A stretch of 64,000 nt of DNA from Enterobacter sp. SA187 (GCF_001888805.2 NZ_CP019113.1:3844001-3908000); one strand, 5' to 3'; positions 23,978 to 33,730 are shown, counted from the first letter of the stretch. Numbers and translations: made by a program. The notes: generated by a model from the letters alone, not told the origin.

Positions 23978-25282
23978 ATGAGCTTCAATACTGTAATCGA
24001 CTGGAACAGCTGTAGCCCGGAGCAGCAACGTGAACTGTTGCAGCGCCCGGCGATCTCCGCCTCGGAAAGCATCAGCCGCACGGTCGCTGAGATCCTGGAT
24101 AACGTGAAAGCCCGGGGTGACGATGCGCTGCGTGAGTACAGCGCGAAGTTTGATAAAACCGAGGTTGGCGCGCTGAAAGTCACCGCGCAGGAAATTGACG
24201 ACGCCAGCGCCCGACTGGGAGAGACGCTGAAGCAGGCGATGGCCGTGGCGGTCAAAAATATCGACACCTTCCACATGGCGCAGCAGCTGCAAACCGTGGA
24301 TGTCGAAACCCTGCCGGGCGTGCGCTGCCAGCAGGTGACCCGTCCGATCGATTCGGTCGGCCTGTATATTCCCGGCGGCTCCGCTCCGCTGTTCTCGACA
24401 GTATTGATGCTGGCGACACCGGCGCGCATCGCCGGTTGCCGGAAAGTGGTGCTCTGCTCACCGCCGCCGATTGCCGATGAAATTCTTTATGCCGCGAAGC
24501 TGTGCGGTGTGCAGGACGTCTATAAAGTGGGCGGCGCGCAGGCGATTGCGGCCATGGCTTTCGGCACCGATTCCATCCCGCACGTGGATAAAATTTTCGG
24601 CCCCGGCAACGCGTATGTGACCGAAGCCAAGCGTCAGGTCAGCCAGCGTCTTGATGGCGCGGCCATTGATATGCCTGCCGGGCCTTCTGAAGTGCTGGTG
24701 ATCGCCGACAGCGGCGCGACGCCGGATTTCGTGGCCTCCGATCTGCTTTCCCAGGCCGAACACGGCCCGGACTCGCAGGTTATTCTGCTGACGCCGGACA
24801 ACGCCATGGCAGAAGCGGTGGCGCAGGCCGTTGAGCGTCAGCTGGCGGATTTACCCCGTGCTGATACCGCCCGCCAGGCGCTGGCGGCCAGCCGTCTGAT
24901 TGTGGCGCGGGACCTGGCGCAGTGCGTGGCCATCTCCAATGCCTACGGTCCGGAGCACCTGATCATCCAGACCCGCGAAGCGCGTGCGCTGGTTGACGAC
25001 ATCACCAGCGCCGGTTCGGTATTTCTGGGTGACTGGTCACCGGAATCGGCGGGGGATTACGCCTCCGGCACCAATCACGTGCTGCCGACCTACGGTTATA
25101 CCGCCACCTGCTCCAGCCTCGGGCTGGCGGATTTCCAGAAACGCATGACCGTGCAGGAGTTGTCCCGCGACGGGTTCGCCGCCCTCGCCTCCACCATTGA
25201 AACCCTCGCCGCCGCCGAACGCCTGCACGCGCACAAAAATGCCGTGACGCTGCGCGTTAACGCCCTTAAGGAGCAAGCATGA
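23978..25282 (+). CDS. hisD: Histidinol dehydrogenase
   Basis: HisD (434 aa) oxidises L-histidinol to L-histidine in two NAD-dependent steps and needs zinc. Signatures include GLYIPGGSAPLFSTVLM, DKIFGPGNAYVTEAKRQV, DMPAGPSEVLVIAD and QAEHGPDSQVIL with the catalytic His and Glu region. The ATG at 23978, five bases after the hisG stop and with GGAG upstream, matches the E. coli start MSFNT; the in-frame GTG at 23969 is less likely. Confidence 0.98.
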   Translation: MSFNTVIDWNSCSPEQQRELLQRPAISASESISRTVAEILDNVKARGDDALREYSAKFDKTEVGALKVTAQEIDDASARLGETLKQAMAVAVKNIDTFHMAQQLQTVDVETLPGVRCQQVTRPIDSVGLYIPGGSAPLFSTVLMLATPARIAGCRKVVLCSPPPIADEILYAAKLCGVQDVYKVGGAQAIAAMAFGTDSIPHVDKIFGPGNAYVTEAKRQVSQRLDGAAIDMPAGPSEVLVIADSGATPDFVASDLLSQAEHGPDSQVILLTPDNAMAEAVAQAVERQLADLPRADTARQALAASRLIVARDLAQCVAISNAYGPEHLIIQTREARALVDDITSAGSVFLGDWSPESAGDYASGTNHVLPTYGYTATCSSLGLADFQKRMTVQELSRDGFAALASTIETLAAAERLHAHKNAVTLRVNALKEQA

Positions 25283-26340
25283 GCATCACCGAACTCGCAC
25301 GCGAAAATGTGCGCAACCTGACGCCTTATCAGTCTGCGCGCCGTCTGGGCGGTAAGGGCGATGTCTGGCTGAATGCCAATGAATTCCCGACGCCGGTAGC
25401 GTTTCAATTTACACAGCAGACGCTGAACCGTTACCCGGAGTGTCAGCCGAAAGCGGTGATTGACGGCTATGCCACTTACGCCGGGTTGAAACCGGAGCAG
25501 GTGCTGGTGAGTCGGGGCGCTGATGAAGGTATCGAACTGTTGATCCGCGCCTTTTGCGAGCCGGGCAAGGATGCGGTGCTGTTCTGCCCCCCAACCTACG
25601 GCATGTACAGCGTCAGCGCCGAAACCTTTGGGGTGGAAACGCGTACCGTGCAGGCGCTGGACGACTGGCAGCTTAACGTGCCCGCCATTGCTGAAAAGCT
25701 CGACGGCGTTAAGCTGGTATACGTGTGCAGCCCGAACAACCCGACCGGGCAGATCGTCAACCCGGCGGATCTGCGGGCGCTGCTGGAGATGACCCGCGGT
25801 AAAGCGCTGGTTGTCGCCGATGAAGCCTATATTGAGTTTTGCCCGCAGGCGACGCTCACCGGCTGGCTGGCGGAGTATCCGCATCTGGTAGTGCTGCGTA
25901 CCCTGTCGAAAGCCTTCGCGCTGGCGGGTCTGCGCTGTGGCTTTACGCTCGCCAATGAAGAAGTCATCAGCCTGCTGATGAAGGTGATCGCCCCCTACCC
26001 GCTTTCCACGCCGGTGGCGGACATCGCCGCGCAGGCGCTGACCCCGCAGGGTATTGCCGCAATGCGCGAGCGCGTGGCGCAGATCCTGGCGGAACGTCAG
26101 TATCTGGTGGCGAATCTGCGCGATATTCCCTGCGTCGAGCAGGTTTTTGATTCGGAAACCAACTATATTCTGGTGCGCCTCACCGCCTCCAGCGCGGTAT
26201 TTAAATCGCTCTGGGATCAGGGCATTATCTTACGCGATCAAAATAAACAACCCACTTTAAGCGGCTGCCTGCGCATCACTATCGGCACCCGGGAAGAAAG
26301 CCAGCGCGTCATTGACGCCTTACGTGCGGAGCAAGTATGA
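25279..26340 (+). CDS. hisC: Histidinol-phosphate aminotransferase
   Basis: HisC (353 aa) is a class I/II PLP aminotransferase that makes L-histidinol phosphate from imidazole acetol phosphate and glutamate. The PLP region is SPNNPTGQ, VVADEAYIEF and TLSKAFALAGLRCG, with the Schiff-base Lys in the last motif. The start overlaps the hisD stop (ATGA), so translation is coupled. Confidence 0.98.
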   Translation: MSITELARENVRNLTPYQSARRLGGKGDVWLNANEFPTPVAFQFTQQTLNRYPECQPKAVIDGYATYAGLKPEQVLVSRGADEGIELLIRAFCEPGKDAVLFCPPTYGMYSVSAETFGVETRTVQALDDWQLNVPAIAEKLDGVKLVYVCSPNNPTGQIVNPADLRALLEMTRGKALVVADEAYIEFCPQATLTGWLAEYPHLVVLRTLSKAFALAGLRCGFTLANEEVISLLMKVIAPYPLSTPVADIAAQALTPQGIAAMRERVAQILAERQYLVANLRDIPCVEQVFDSETNYILVRLTASSAVFKSLWDQGIILRDQNKQPTLSGCLRITIGTREESQRVIDALRAEQV

Positions 26341-27404
26341 GCCAGAAGTACCTCTTTATTGACCGTGATGGCACGCTGATTAGCGAGCCGCCGAGCGACT
26401 TTCAGGTCGATCGTTTTGACAAGCTGGCCTTCGAGCCGGATGCCATTCCGGTTTTGCTAGCCTTACAAAAAGCCGGTTTCAAATTGGTGATGATCACCAA
26501 TCAGGACGGACTGGGCACGTCAAGCTTCCCGCAGGCTGATTTCGACGGCCCGCACAATCTGATGATGCAGATTTTTACCTCTCAGGGCGTGGTCTTTGAC
26601 GAGGTGCTGATTTGCCCGCACCTGCCGGCGGACGAGTGCGACTGCCGCAAACCGAAAACCCGCCTTGTGGAGCACTATCTGGCGGAACAGGCGCTGGATA
26701 AAGCCAACAGCTATGTCATTGGCGATCGCGAGACAGATATTCAGCTTGCCGACAATATGGGCATCACCGGCCTGCGCTATAACCGCGAGACGCTGAACTG
26801 GACGATGATCGGCGAGCAGCTGACCCGCCGCGATCGCTACGCGCACATTGAACGCAATACCAAAGAGACGCAGATCGACGTTAAGGTGTGGCTGGATCGC
26901 GAAGGCAGCAGCAAGATTAATACTGGCGTCGGCTTCTTCGACCACATGCTGGATCAGATCGCCACCCATGGCGGCTTCCGCATGGAAATAGCCGTGAAAG
27001 GCGATCTCTATATTGACGATCACCACACGGTGGAAGATACCGGCCTCGCGCTGGGCGAAGCGCTGAAGCTGGCGCTGGGGGACAAGCGCGGCATCAACCG
27101 TTTCGGCTTTGTGCTGCCGATGGACGAATGCCTGGCGCGCTGCGCGCTGGATATTTCCGGCCGCCCGCACCTCGAATACCGCGCGGACTTTACCTATCAG
27201 CGCGTGGGCGATCTGAGCACTGAGATGGTCGAGCACTTCTTCCGCTCCCTCTCCTATACCATGGCGGTGACGCTGCACCTGAAAACCAAAGGCAAGAACG
27301 ATCACCACCGCGTGGAGAGCCTGTTCAAAGCCTTTGGCCGCACGCTGCGCCAGGCGATCCGTGTGGAAGGCGATACCCTTCCCTCCTCTAAAGGGGTGCT
27401 GTGA
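26337..27404 (+). CDS. hisB: Bifunctional histidinol-phosphatase / imidazoleglycerol-phosphate dehydratase
   Basis: HisB (355 aa) is the enteric fusion of two enzymes. The N-terminal HAD phosphatase (about residues 1-165) has FIDRDGTLI with the nucleophile Asp, CPHLPADECDCRKPK zinc-binding Cys residues and VIGDRETDIQLA. The C-terminal IGPD domain has GVGFFDHMLDQIATH, DDHHTVEDTG and FRSLSYTMAVTLHL, with the His/Glu manganese ligands. It overlaps hisC by four bases. Confidence 0.98.
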   Translation: MSQKYLFIDRDGTLISEPPSDFQVDRFDKLAFEPDAIPVLLALQKAGFKLVMITNQDGLGTSSFPQADFDGPHNLMMQIFTSQGVVFDEVLICPHLPADECDCRKPKTRLVEHYLAEQALDKANSYVIGDRETDIQLADNMGITGLRYNRETLNWTMIGEQLTRRDRYAHIERNTKETQIDVKVWLDREGSSKINTGVGFFDHMLDQIATHGGFRMEIAVKGDLYIDDHHTVEDTGLALGEALKLALGDKRGINRFGFVLPMDECLARCALDISGRPHLEYRADFTYQRVGDLSTEMVEHFFRSLSYTMAVTLHLKTKGKNDHHRVESLFKAFGRTLRQAIRVEGDTLPSSKGVL

Positions 27405-27994
27405 TGAACGTGGTGATCCTTGATACCGGCTGCGCCAACCTGAATTCGGTGAAATCCGCAGTGATGCGCCACGGTTATACGCCGCTGGTGAGCCGCGATC
27501 CGGATGTGGTTCTGCGCGCCGACAAACTGTTTCTGCCAGGCGTGGGCACCGCCCAGGCAGCGATGGATCAGATCCACGAACGCGAGCTGAGCGATTTGAT
27601 CAAAGCCTGTACCCAGCCGGTGCTGGGGATCTGTCTGGGCATGCAGCTGCTTGGCAGCCGCAGCGAGGAGAATAACGGCGTCGATCTGCTGGGCATCATT
27701 GAGCAGGACGTGCCGAAAATGAAAGATGTCGGGCTGCCGCTGCCGCATATGGGCTGGAACCGCATTTATCCAAAAGCGGGCAATCGCCTGTTCCAGGGCA
27801 TTGAAGACGGATCTTATTTCTACTTCGTGCACAGCTATGCCATGCCGGTGAATACCTGGACTATTGCCCAGTGCCATTATGGCGAGGCCTTTACCGCCGC
27901 GGTGCAGAAAGATAACTTTTATGGCGTGCAGTTCCACCCGGAACGCTCCGGTGCCGCAGGCGCGCAGCTGCTGAAAAACTTCCTGGAGATGTAA
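27404..27994 (+). CDS. hisH: Imidazole glycerol phosphate synthase, glutaminase subunit
   Basis: HisH (196 aa) is a class I glutamine amidotransferase that feeds ammonia to HisF. The nucleophile is Cys77 in PVLGICLGMQLLG, with the catalytic His and Glu in GVQFHPERSG. The ATG at 27404 overlaps the hisB stop codon (TGATG); a GTG three bases earlier is in frame but not needed. Confidence 0.98.
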   Translation: MNVVILDTGCANLNSVKSAVMRHGYTPLVSRDPDVVLRADKLFLPGVGTAQAAMDQIHERELSDLIKACTQPVLGICLGMQLLGSRSEENNGVDLLGIIEQDVPKMKDVGLPLPHMGWNRIYPKAGNRLFQGIEDGSYFYFVHSYAMPVNTWTIAQCHYGEAFTAAVQKDNFYGVQFHPERSGAAGAQLLKNFLEM

Positions 27995-28731
27995 TGATTA
28001 TTCCGGCATTAGATTTGATCGACGGCACGGTAGTGCGTCTGCATCAGGGTGATTACGGCCAGCAGCGCGACTACGGTAACGATCCGCTGCCTCGTTTGCA
28101 GGAGTATGCCGCGCAGGGGGCAGAGGTGCTGCATCTGGTGGATTTAACCGGCGCAAAAGATCCGCAAAAAAGACAGATCCCGCTGATTAAATCGCTGGTG
28201 GCGGGCGTGAACGTCCCTGTGCAGGTGGGCGGCGGCGTGCGAAGCGAAGATGACGTGGCGGCGCTGCTGGAGGCCGGCGTGGCGCGGGTGGTGGTTGGCT
28301 CCACGGCGGTAAAATCCCCGCAGCTGGTTAAACAGTGGTTCAGCCGTTTTGGCGCTGATGCGCTGGTGCTGGCGCTGGATGTGCGCATTGACGAGGCGGG
28401 CAACAAACAGGTGGCGGTCAGCGGCTGGCAGGAAGACTCCGGCGTGTCGCTGGAAGCGCTGGTGGAGAAGTATCTGCCGTCAGGCCTTAAGCATGTGCTG
28501 TGCACCGATATTTCCCGTGACGGTACGCTGGCAGGCTCGAACGTCTCTTTATATAAAGAAGTCTGCGCCCGTTATCCGCAGGTGGCGTTCCAGTCATCCG
28601 GCGGCATTGGCGATCTGGAAGATATTGCCGCCCTGCGCGGCACGGGCGTGCGCGGCGTGATTGTCGGGCGTGCGCTGCTGGAAGGTAAATTTAACGTAAC
28701 GGAGGCCATCCAATGCTGGCAAAACGGATAA
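27994..28731 (+). CDS. hisA: ProFAR isomerase
   Basis: HisA (245 aa) is a TIM-barrel isomerase that converts ProFAR to PRFAR. IIPALDLIDGTVVRLHQGDY holds the N-terminal catalytic Asp, CTDISRDGTLAGSNV the C-terminal one, and SSGGIGDLEDI and VIVGRALLEGKF the phosphate-binding loops. The start overlaps the hisH stop by one base. Confidence 0.98.
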   Translation: MIIPALDLIDGTVVRLHQGDYGQQRDYGNDPLPRLQEYAAQGAEVLHLVDLTGAKDPQKRQIPLIKSLVAGVNVPVQVGGGVRSEDDVAALLEAGVARVVVGSTAVKSPQLVKQWFSRFGADALVLALDVRIDEAGNKQVAVSGWQEDSGVSLEALVEKYLPSGLKHVLCTDISRDGTLAGSNVSLYKEVCARYPQVAFQSSGGIGDLEDIAALRGTGVRGVIVGRALLEGKFNVTEAIQCWQNG

Positions 28732-29489
28732 TACCCTGCCTGGACGTACGTGACGGCCAGGTGGTGAAGGGCGTGCAGTTCCGTAATCATGAGATTATCG
28801 GCGACATCGTCCCGCTGGCAAAACGCTATGCCGAGGAAGGCGCGGATGAGCTGGTGTTCTACGATATTACCGCCTCCAGCGATGGCCGCGTGGTGGATAA
28901 AAGCTGGGTGACGCGCGTGGCGGAAGTGATCGACATCCCCTTCTGCGTGGCGGGCGGGATTAAATCCGCAGAAGATGCGGCGCGCATTCTCACCTTCGGC
29001 GCGGATAAGATTTCCATTAACTCCCCGGCGCTGGCGGATCCGGAGCTGATCACCCGTCTGGCGGATCGCTTTGGCGTGCAGTGTATTGTGGTGGGTATTG
29101 ATACCTGGTTTGATGACGCCAGCGGCAAATATCACGTTAATCAGTATACCGGCGATGAAAGCCGCACGCGCGTGACACAGTGGGAAACCCTCGACTGGGT
29201 GCAGGAAGTGCAGAAGCGCGGCGCGGGGGAAATCGTCCTTAATATGATGAACCAGGACGGCGTGCGTAACGGCTACGATCTTGCGCAGCTGAAAAAAGTC
29301 CGCGAGGTCTGCCACGTACCGCTCATTGCCTCGGGCGGCGCGGGCACCATGGAACATTTCCTCGAAGCCTTCCGCGACGCCGATGTGGATGGCGCGCTGG
29401 CAGCCTCGGTGTTCCACAAACAGATTATTAATATTGGTGAATTAAAAGCGTACCTGGCAGCCCAGGGCGTGGAGATCAGGGTATGTTAA
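28713..29489 (+). CDS. hisF: Imidazole glycerol phosphate synthase, cyclase subunit
   Basis: HisF (258 aa) is the TIM-barrel partner of HisH and forms imidazole glycerol phosphate and AICAR from PRFAR and ammonia. MLAKRIIPCLDVRDGQVVKGVQF contains the catalytic Asp11 and NQDGVRNGYDL the second Asp; SGGAGTMEHF is a phosphate loop. It overlaps hisA by 19 bases, with a GGAGG ribosome site inside hisA. Confidence 0.98.
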   Translation: MLAKRIIPCLDVRDGQVVKGVQFRNHEIIGDIVPLAKRYAEEGADELVFYDITASSDGRVVDKSWVTRVAEVIDIPFCVAGGIKSAEDAARILTFGADKISINSPALADPELITRLADRFGVQCIVVGIDTWFDDASGKYHVNQYTGDESRTRVTQWETLDWVQEVQKRGAGEIVLNMMNQDGVRNGYDLAQLKKVREVCHVPLIASGGAGTMEHFLEAFRDADVDGALAASVFHKQIINIGELKAYLAAQGVEIRVC

Positions 29490-30094
29490 CAGAGCAACAA
29501 CTGGCCCGACTGGACTGGGAAAAAACCGACGGACTGCTGCCCGCCGTGGTGCAGCATGCGGTATCCGGCGAAGTGCTGATGCTGGGCTATATGGATAAAG
29601 CGGCGCTGGCGAAAACGCAGGAGAGCAGCAAAGTGACGTTTTATTCACGCACTAAGCAGCGCTTATGGACCAAAGGCGAGACCTCCGGACATTTCCTGAA
29701 CGTAGTCAGCATTACCCCTGACTGTGATAACGATACCCTGCTGGTGCTGGCCAATCCCATCGGCCCTACCTGTCATAAGGGCACCTCAAGCTGCTTCGGC
29801 GAAGCGAGCCATCAGTGGCTATTTCTGTACCAGCTGGAACAATTGCTGGCGGAGCGTAAGACAGCGGATCCTGAAAGTTCATATACCGCGAAGCTGTACG
29901 CCAGCGGCACCAAGCGCATCGCGCAAAAAGTCGGTGAAGAAGGCGTGGAGACGGCCCTTGCCGCCACGGTTAACGATCGTGAGGAATTAACCAATGAAGC
30001 GTCCGATCTGATGTATCACCTGATGGTACTGTTGCAGGATCAGGAACTGGATATGACGACAGTGATTGAGAACCTGCGTAAGCGGCATCAATAA
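29483..30094 (+). CDS. hisI: Bifunctional phosphoribosyl-AMP cyclohydrolase / phosphoribosyl-ATP pyrophosphatase
   Basis: HisI (HisIE, 203 aa) performs the second and third steps of the pathway. The N-terminal cyclohydrolase has LGYMDKAALAKT, LWTKGETSG and CDNDTLLVL...TCHKG with zinc-binding Cys residues. The C-terminal pyrophosphohydrolase has KVGEEGVETALA and EASDLMYHLMVLL with its metal-binding Glu/Asp residues. It closes the operon and overlaps hisF by seven bases. Confidence 0.98.
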   Translation: MLTEQQLARLDWEKTDGLLPAVVQHAVSGEVLMLGYMDKAALAKTQESSKVTFYSRTKQRLWTKGETSGHFLNVVSITPDCDNDTLLVLANPIGPTCHKGTSSCFGEASHQWLFLYQLEQLLAERKTADPESSYTAKLYASGTKRIAQKVGEEGVETALAATVNDREELTNEASDLMYHLMVLLQDQELDMTTVIENLRKRHQ

Positions 30095-30098
30095 GACG

Positions 30099-30133
30099 AA
30101 AAAAAACCGGGCTGCTAAGTGCCCGGTTTTTTT
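30099..30133. terminator. Bidirectional terminator between hisI and wzzB
   Basis: AAAAAACCGGGC (30101-30112) pairs with GCCCGGTTTTTT (30121-30132), with an 8-base loop. It serves the convergent his operon and wzzB. Confidence 0.95.
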
Positions 30134-30144
30134 GTGCCTGAATT

Positions 30145-31125
30145 TTAGTATTTAGGCTGGTAGTTACGGATGGCGTTGCGGGCCAGGACGGCGCCAGCGC
30201 CAACCATGGCACCCAACAATGCCGCGATCAATACCGTCAGAGAGCGTTTCGGGCTGTCGCGGAACAGGGGTTCCGTTGGTTTCATGACATAACGATAGGC
30301 ATGCATATTTGCCGGATCGGGTTTGATACGCTGAATATCTAACAGATTTTGTCGTGTACGATAATAATCCCCGGAGAACACCAGCGGTCGTGAGGCTTCA
30401 TTCTTAATCATGGACTCCAGCGCATCACTACCCAGCAGGAATAAAGTATCCTGGGTGACATCCTGGGTTTGCTGCACCTGGGGTTGGTTAACACCAGCAT
30501 CTTTAGCAAAAGTCAGCGCCTGCGTGATCTGCTTGATGCGCAGATTTTTTTGCTCCTGAGCCACTTTTTCCTGAGTCGCCAGCGAGTCCTGCAGCTCTGT
30601 AAGACGTGATTTGATGTTGATTGCCAGATCCTGATCCAGCTCATCCGCTATTTGCTCATCAACCTGTTGAATATATTTCGCCAGTTGCTGCTGCGCATGT
30701 TTGGCTGAATCGCCCTGATAGGTGACCTTAAGCGGTAAGGGCTGACCTTTTACCGCAGAGTCAATGGTCAGGGCCTCAGGCGCCGACTGATTTTTAAGCG
30801 TTTCAGCCAGTGCAGAAAACGCCCCGCTAAAACGAGTGATCACTCGCTGTTGAATGTCAGGATTGTCGACTTTTCCATCACCATAAATCAGCGCCATTGC
30901 ATTGGTGTAACCTGCTATCTGACCGGCATCTGGCATGGTGATAACAGCCGTTGAAGTCCATTTCTCTTTTACAAAGGACACATAGATTCCGGCGACCACA
31001 ACTGCAATCATAATGAAAATGGCAATAAGCCACTTCCCACGCCACAGCTGCATAAAAATATCAATTAGATCAATTTGTTCAGAATTATTATTACTTCTGA
31101 CAAAATTATTATCGTTGTGCGTCAT
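30145..31125 (-). CDS. wzzB: O-antigen chain length regulator Wzz
   Basis: The 326-aa polysaccharide co-polymerase sets the modal length of Wzy-made O-antigen chains. It has a cytoplasmic N-terminus, a first membrane segment (WLIAIFIMIAVVVAGIYVSF, about 32-51), a large periplasmic helical domain and a second membrane segment near the C-terminus (LTVLIAALLGAMVGAGAVLA) preceded by the Pro-rich stretch KPTEPLFRDSPKRS. ATG 31125 has TAAGG upstream and fits the usual start; the longer frame to 31188 is not used. Confidence 0.95.
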   Translation of the reverse strand: MTHNDNNFVRSNNNSEQIDLIDIFMQLWRGKWLIAIFIMIAVVVAGIYVSFVKEKWTSTAVITMPDAGQIAGYTNAMALIYGDGKVDNPDIQQRVITRFSGAFSALAETLKNQSAPEALTIDSAVKGQPLPLKVTYQGDSAKHAQQQLAKYIQQVDEQIADELDQDLAINIKSRLTELQDSLATQEKVAQEQKNLRIKQITQALTFAKDAGVNQPQVQQTQDVTQDTLFLLGSDALESMIKNEASRPLVFSGDYYRTRQNLLDIQRIKPDPANMHAYRYVMKPTEPLFRDSPKRSLTVLIAALLGAMVGAGAVLARNAIRNYQPKY

Positions 31126-31324
31126 AGCAACCTTAAGAAGAAGATTCCAGTCTAAGATTAAAAATTCAGTGTAGTGTACACTTTCCATAAAATCCTGGAA
31201 TCAGAATCCGTTTAATTTTGTTACTGTCTGAAACTACAGATAAAGGTCACCTGCACCGGTAGCCTTGCTGATGGCATCAGCATACAATAGCGGGCATGTT
31301 GCACCGCAGGTGAAAAGGACAAGT

Positions 31325-32329
31325 ATGAAATTTTTAGTGACTGGCGCTGCCGGTTTTATTGGTTACCACGTTAGCGAGCGCCTGTTGCAGGCGGGTCATC
31401 AGGTTGTCGGTATTGATAATCTCAATGATTATTACGATGTCAGCCTCAAGCAGGCACGTCTGGATCGACTACAGGTGCCGGGCTTTCAGTTTAAAAAGCT
31501 GGATCTTGCCGATCGGGAAGGTATGGCGCAACTCTTTGCCGACGAGAAATTCGATCGCGTGATCCATCTCGGCGCCCAGGCTGGCGTACGTTACTCGCTG
31601 GATAATCCCCTCGCCTACGCTGATTCTAATTTGATCGGTCATGTCAACGTGCTGGAAGGCTGTCGTCATAACAAGGTGAAACATTTGTTATATGCATCCT
31701 CAAGCTCAGTGTATGGCCTGAACCGCAAGATGCCATTTTCAACGGACGATTCCGTGGATCATCCGGTGTCGCTCTACGCCGCGACGAAAAAAGCCAATGA
31801 GCTGATGTCTCATACTTATTCACACCTGTATGGTTTGCCGACTACCGGCCTGCGCTTCTTTACGGTATATGGCCCATGGGGTCGTCCGGATATGGCGCTG
31901 TTTAAATTCACCAAAGCGATGGTGGAAGGTAAAAGCATCGACGTTTATAACTACGGCAAGATGAAGCGTGATTTCACTTATATTGACGATATCGCCGAAG
32001 CCATCATCCGTTTACAGGACGTGATCCCGGAAGCTGATACCAGCTGGACAGTGGAATCAGGTTCACCGGCGACCAGTTCTGCGCCGTATCGCGTTTATAA
32101 TATCGGCAACAGCTCACCTGTTGAACTGATGGATTACATCACTGCTCTGGAAGAGGCTCTTGGCATCGAAGCGCAAAAAAATATGCTGCCGATCCAGCCG
32201 GGTGACGTGCTGGAAACCAGCGCGGATACCAAAGCGTTATATGATGTTATCGGCTTCCGTCCGCAAACCTCGGTTAAACAGGGCGTGAAGAACTTTGTTG
32301 ACTGGTATAAAGCATTTTATAAAGTGTAA
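31325..32329 (+). CDS. uge: UDP-glucuronate 4-epimerase-like NAD-dependent epimerase
   Basis: The 334-aa extended SDR has MKFLVTGAAGFIGYHVSERLL (TGxxGxxG), SSSSVYG, YAATKKANE with catalytic Tyr and Lys, and RFFTVYGPWGRPDMALFKFTKAM, the stretch typical of UDP-GlcA epimerases. It would interconvert UDP-glucuronate and UDP-galacturonate, using the product of Ugd encoded next to it on the opposite strand. UDP-GalA can feed the lipopolysaccharide core, capsule or O-antigen. ATG 31325 has AAGGA upstream. It is convergent with ugd across a shared terminator. Confidence 0.87.
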   Translation: MKFLVTGAAGFIGYHVSERLLQAGHQVVGIDNLNDYYDVSLKQARLDRLQVPGFQFKKLDLADREGMAQLFADEKFDRVIHLGAQAGVRYSLDNPLAYADSNLIGHVNVLEGCRHNKVKHLLYASSSSVYGLNRKMPFSTDDSVDHPVSLYAATKKANELMSHTYSHLYGLPTTGLRFFTVYGPWGRPDMALFKFTKAMVEGKSIDVYNYGKMKRDFTYIDDIAEAIIRLQDVIPEADTSWTVESGSPATSSAPYRVYNIGNSSPVELMDYITALEEALGIEAQKNMLPIQPGDVLETSADTKALYDVIGFRPQTSVKQGVKNFVDWYKAFYKV

Positions 32330-32359
32330 AAAAAAGGCCCTCATCTGAGGGCCTTTTTT
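32329..32359. terminator. Bidirectional terminator between uge and ugd
   Basis: GGCCCTC (32336-32342) pairs with GAGGGCC (32347-32353), flanked by an A tract on the left and a T tract on the right. Confidence 0.92.
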
Positions 32360-32360
32360 A

Positions 32361-33527
32361 TCAGTCGCTGCCGAACAGGTCGCGGGTATATACTTTATCC
32401 GCCACATCCGCCAGTTCTTCCGCCATGCGGTTTGAAATGATGACATCCGCTTCTTTCTTGAATGCATCCAGATCGCGCACAACGCGGGAATGGAAGAATT
32501 CATCTTCTTTCATGACCGGTTCGTAAATAATAACCTGCACGCCTTTCGCTTTAATACGCTTCATAATCCCCTGAATAGAAGAGGCGCGGAAATTATCTGA
32601 GCCGCTCTTCATAATCAGACGATAGACACCGACGACTTTAGGCTTGCGGGAAAGAATGGAATCCGCGATGAAATCTTTACGCGTACGGTTTGCATCAACG
32701 ATGGCTGAGATCAGGTTGTTGGGAACGGACTGATAGTTTGCCAGCAATTGTTTGGTATCTTTCGGCAGGCAATAACCGCCATAGCCAAATGACGGATTGT
32801 TGTAATGGCTGCCGATACGCGGATCGAGGCAGACACCTTCAATGATCTGACGGGAATCCAGACCAAGGCTTTCGGCATAGCTGTCCAGTTCGTTGAAATA
32901 GGCCACGCGCATTGCCAGATAGGTATTAGCGAAAAGCTTAATGGCTTCGGCTTCAGTCGAGTCCGTAAACAGCACTTTAATATCTTTTTTGATGGCGCCT
33001 TCCTGCAACAGGGACGCAAAACGCTTCGCGCGTTCTGAACGCTCGCCAATGACAATACGTGACGGGTGCAGATTGTCGTAAAGTGCCTTCCCTTCACGGA
33101 GGAACTCCGGAGAGAAAATAACGTTATCAATACCCAGTTCATCCCGGATTGACTGCGTAAAGCCAACCGGCACCGTGGATTTAATGATCATCACGGCCTG
33201 CGGGTTGATTTCCAGCACGTCGCGGATCACCGCTTCTACGCTTGAGGTATTAAAGTAATTCGTTTTCGGATCATAGTCAGTTGGCGTGGCAATAATCACA
33301 AAATCCGCATCGCGATAGGCATCCTGCTTGTCGGTGGTTGCACGAAAATTAAGCGGTTTTGTCTGCAGATATTCCTGAATCTCTTTATCAACAATGGGAG
33401 AGATTTTCTGGTTAAGCATATCGACTTTGGCCTGGATGATATCCAGCGCGACCACTTCGTGATGTTGAGCGATCAAAATACCGTTTGAAAGACCAACGTA
33501 ACCTGTACCGGAGATTGTTATTTTCAT
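32361..33527 (-). CDS. ugd: UDP-glucose 6-dehydrogenase
   Basis: Ugd (388 aa) oxidises UDP-glucose to UDP-glucuronate with two NAD. The N-terminal Rossmann motif is ISGTGYVGLSNG, with STVPVGFT and FSPEFLREGKALYDNLHPSRIV following. The catalytic Cys is in SFGYGGYCLPKDTKQL. UDP-GlcA is used for colanic acid, for lipid A modification by L-Ara4N and, through the neighbouring epimerase, for UDP-GalA. It has its own upstream gap of about 260 bases. Confidence 0.97.
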   Translation of the reverse strand: MKITISGTGYVGLSNGILIAQHHEVVALDIIQAKVDMLNQKISPIVDKEIQEYLQTKPLNFRATTDKQDAYRDADFVIIATPTDYDPKTNYFNTSSVEAVIRDVLEINPQAVMIIKSTVPVGFTQSIRDELGIDNVIFSPEFLREGKALYDNLHPSRIVIGERSERAKRFASLLQEGAIKKDIKVLFTDSTEAEAIKLFANTYLAMRVAYFNELDSYAESLGLDSRQIIEGVCLDPRIGSHYNNPSFGYGGYCLPKDTKQLLANYQSVPNNLISAIVDANRTRKDFIADSILSRKPKVVGVYRLIMKSGSDNFRASSIQGIMKRIKAKGVQVIIYEPVMKEDEFFHSRVVRDLDAFKKEADVIISNRMAEELADVADKVYTRDLFGSD

Positions 33528-33730
33528 TCGCTAAGTAACTTCTTCAAGTTTAAGTGTCTGGAGATGGCAATACCACCACCACTGAAATTTGTTAACTGAG
33601 GGGGTTTTACCTCTTACCTTTATCGCCTGTCAAGACGACTACTGGAACCTGGTTTTGTCCGGAAAAAAGCTTTTAGGAAATTACTCACCCCTTCAAACGT
33701 GACTACGCCCGTAACAGGTGCATTCCGCAT

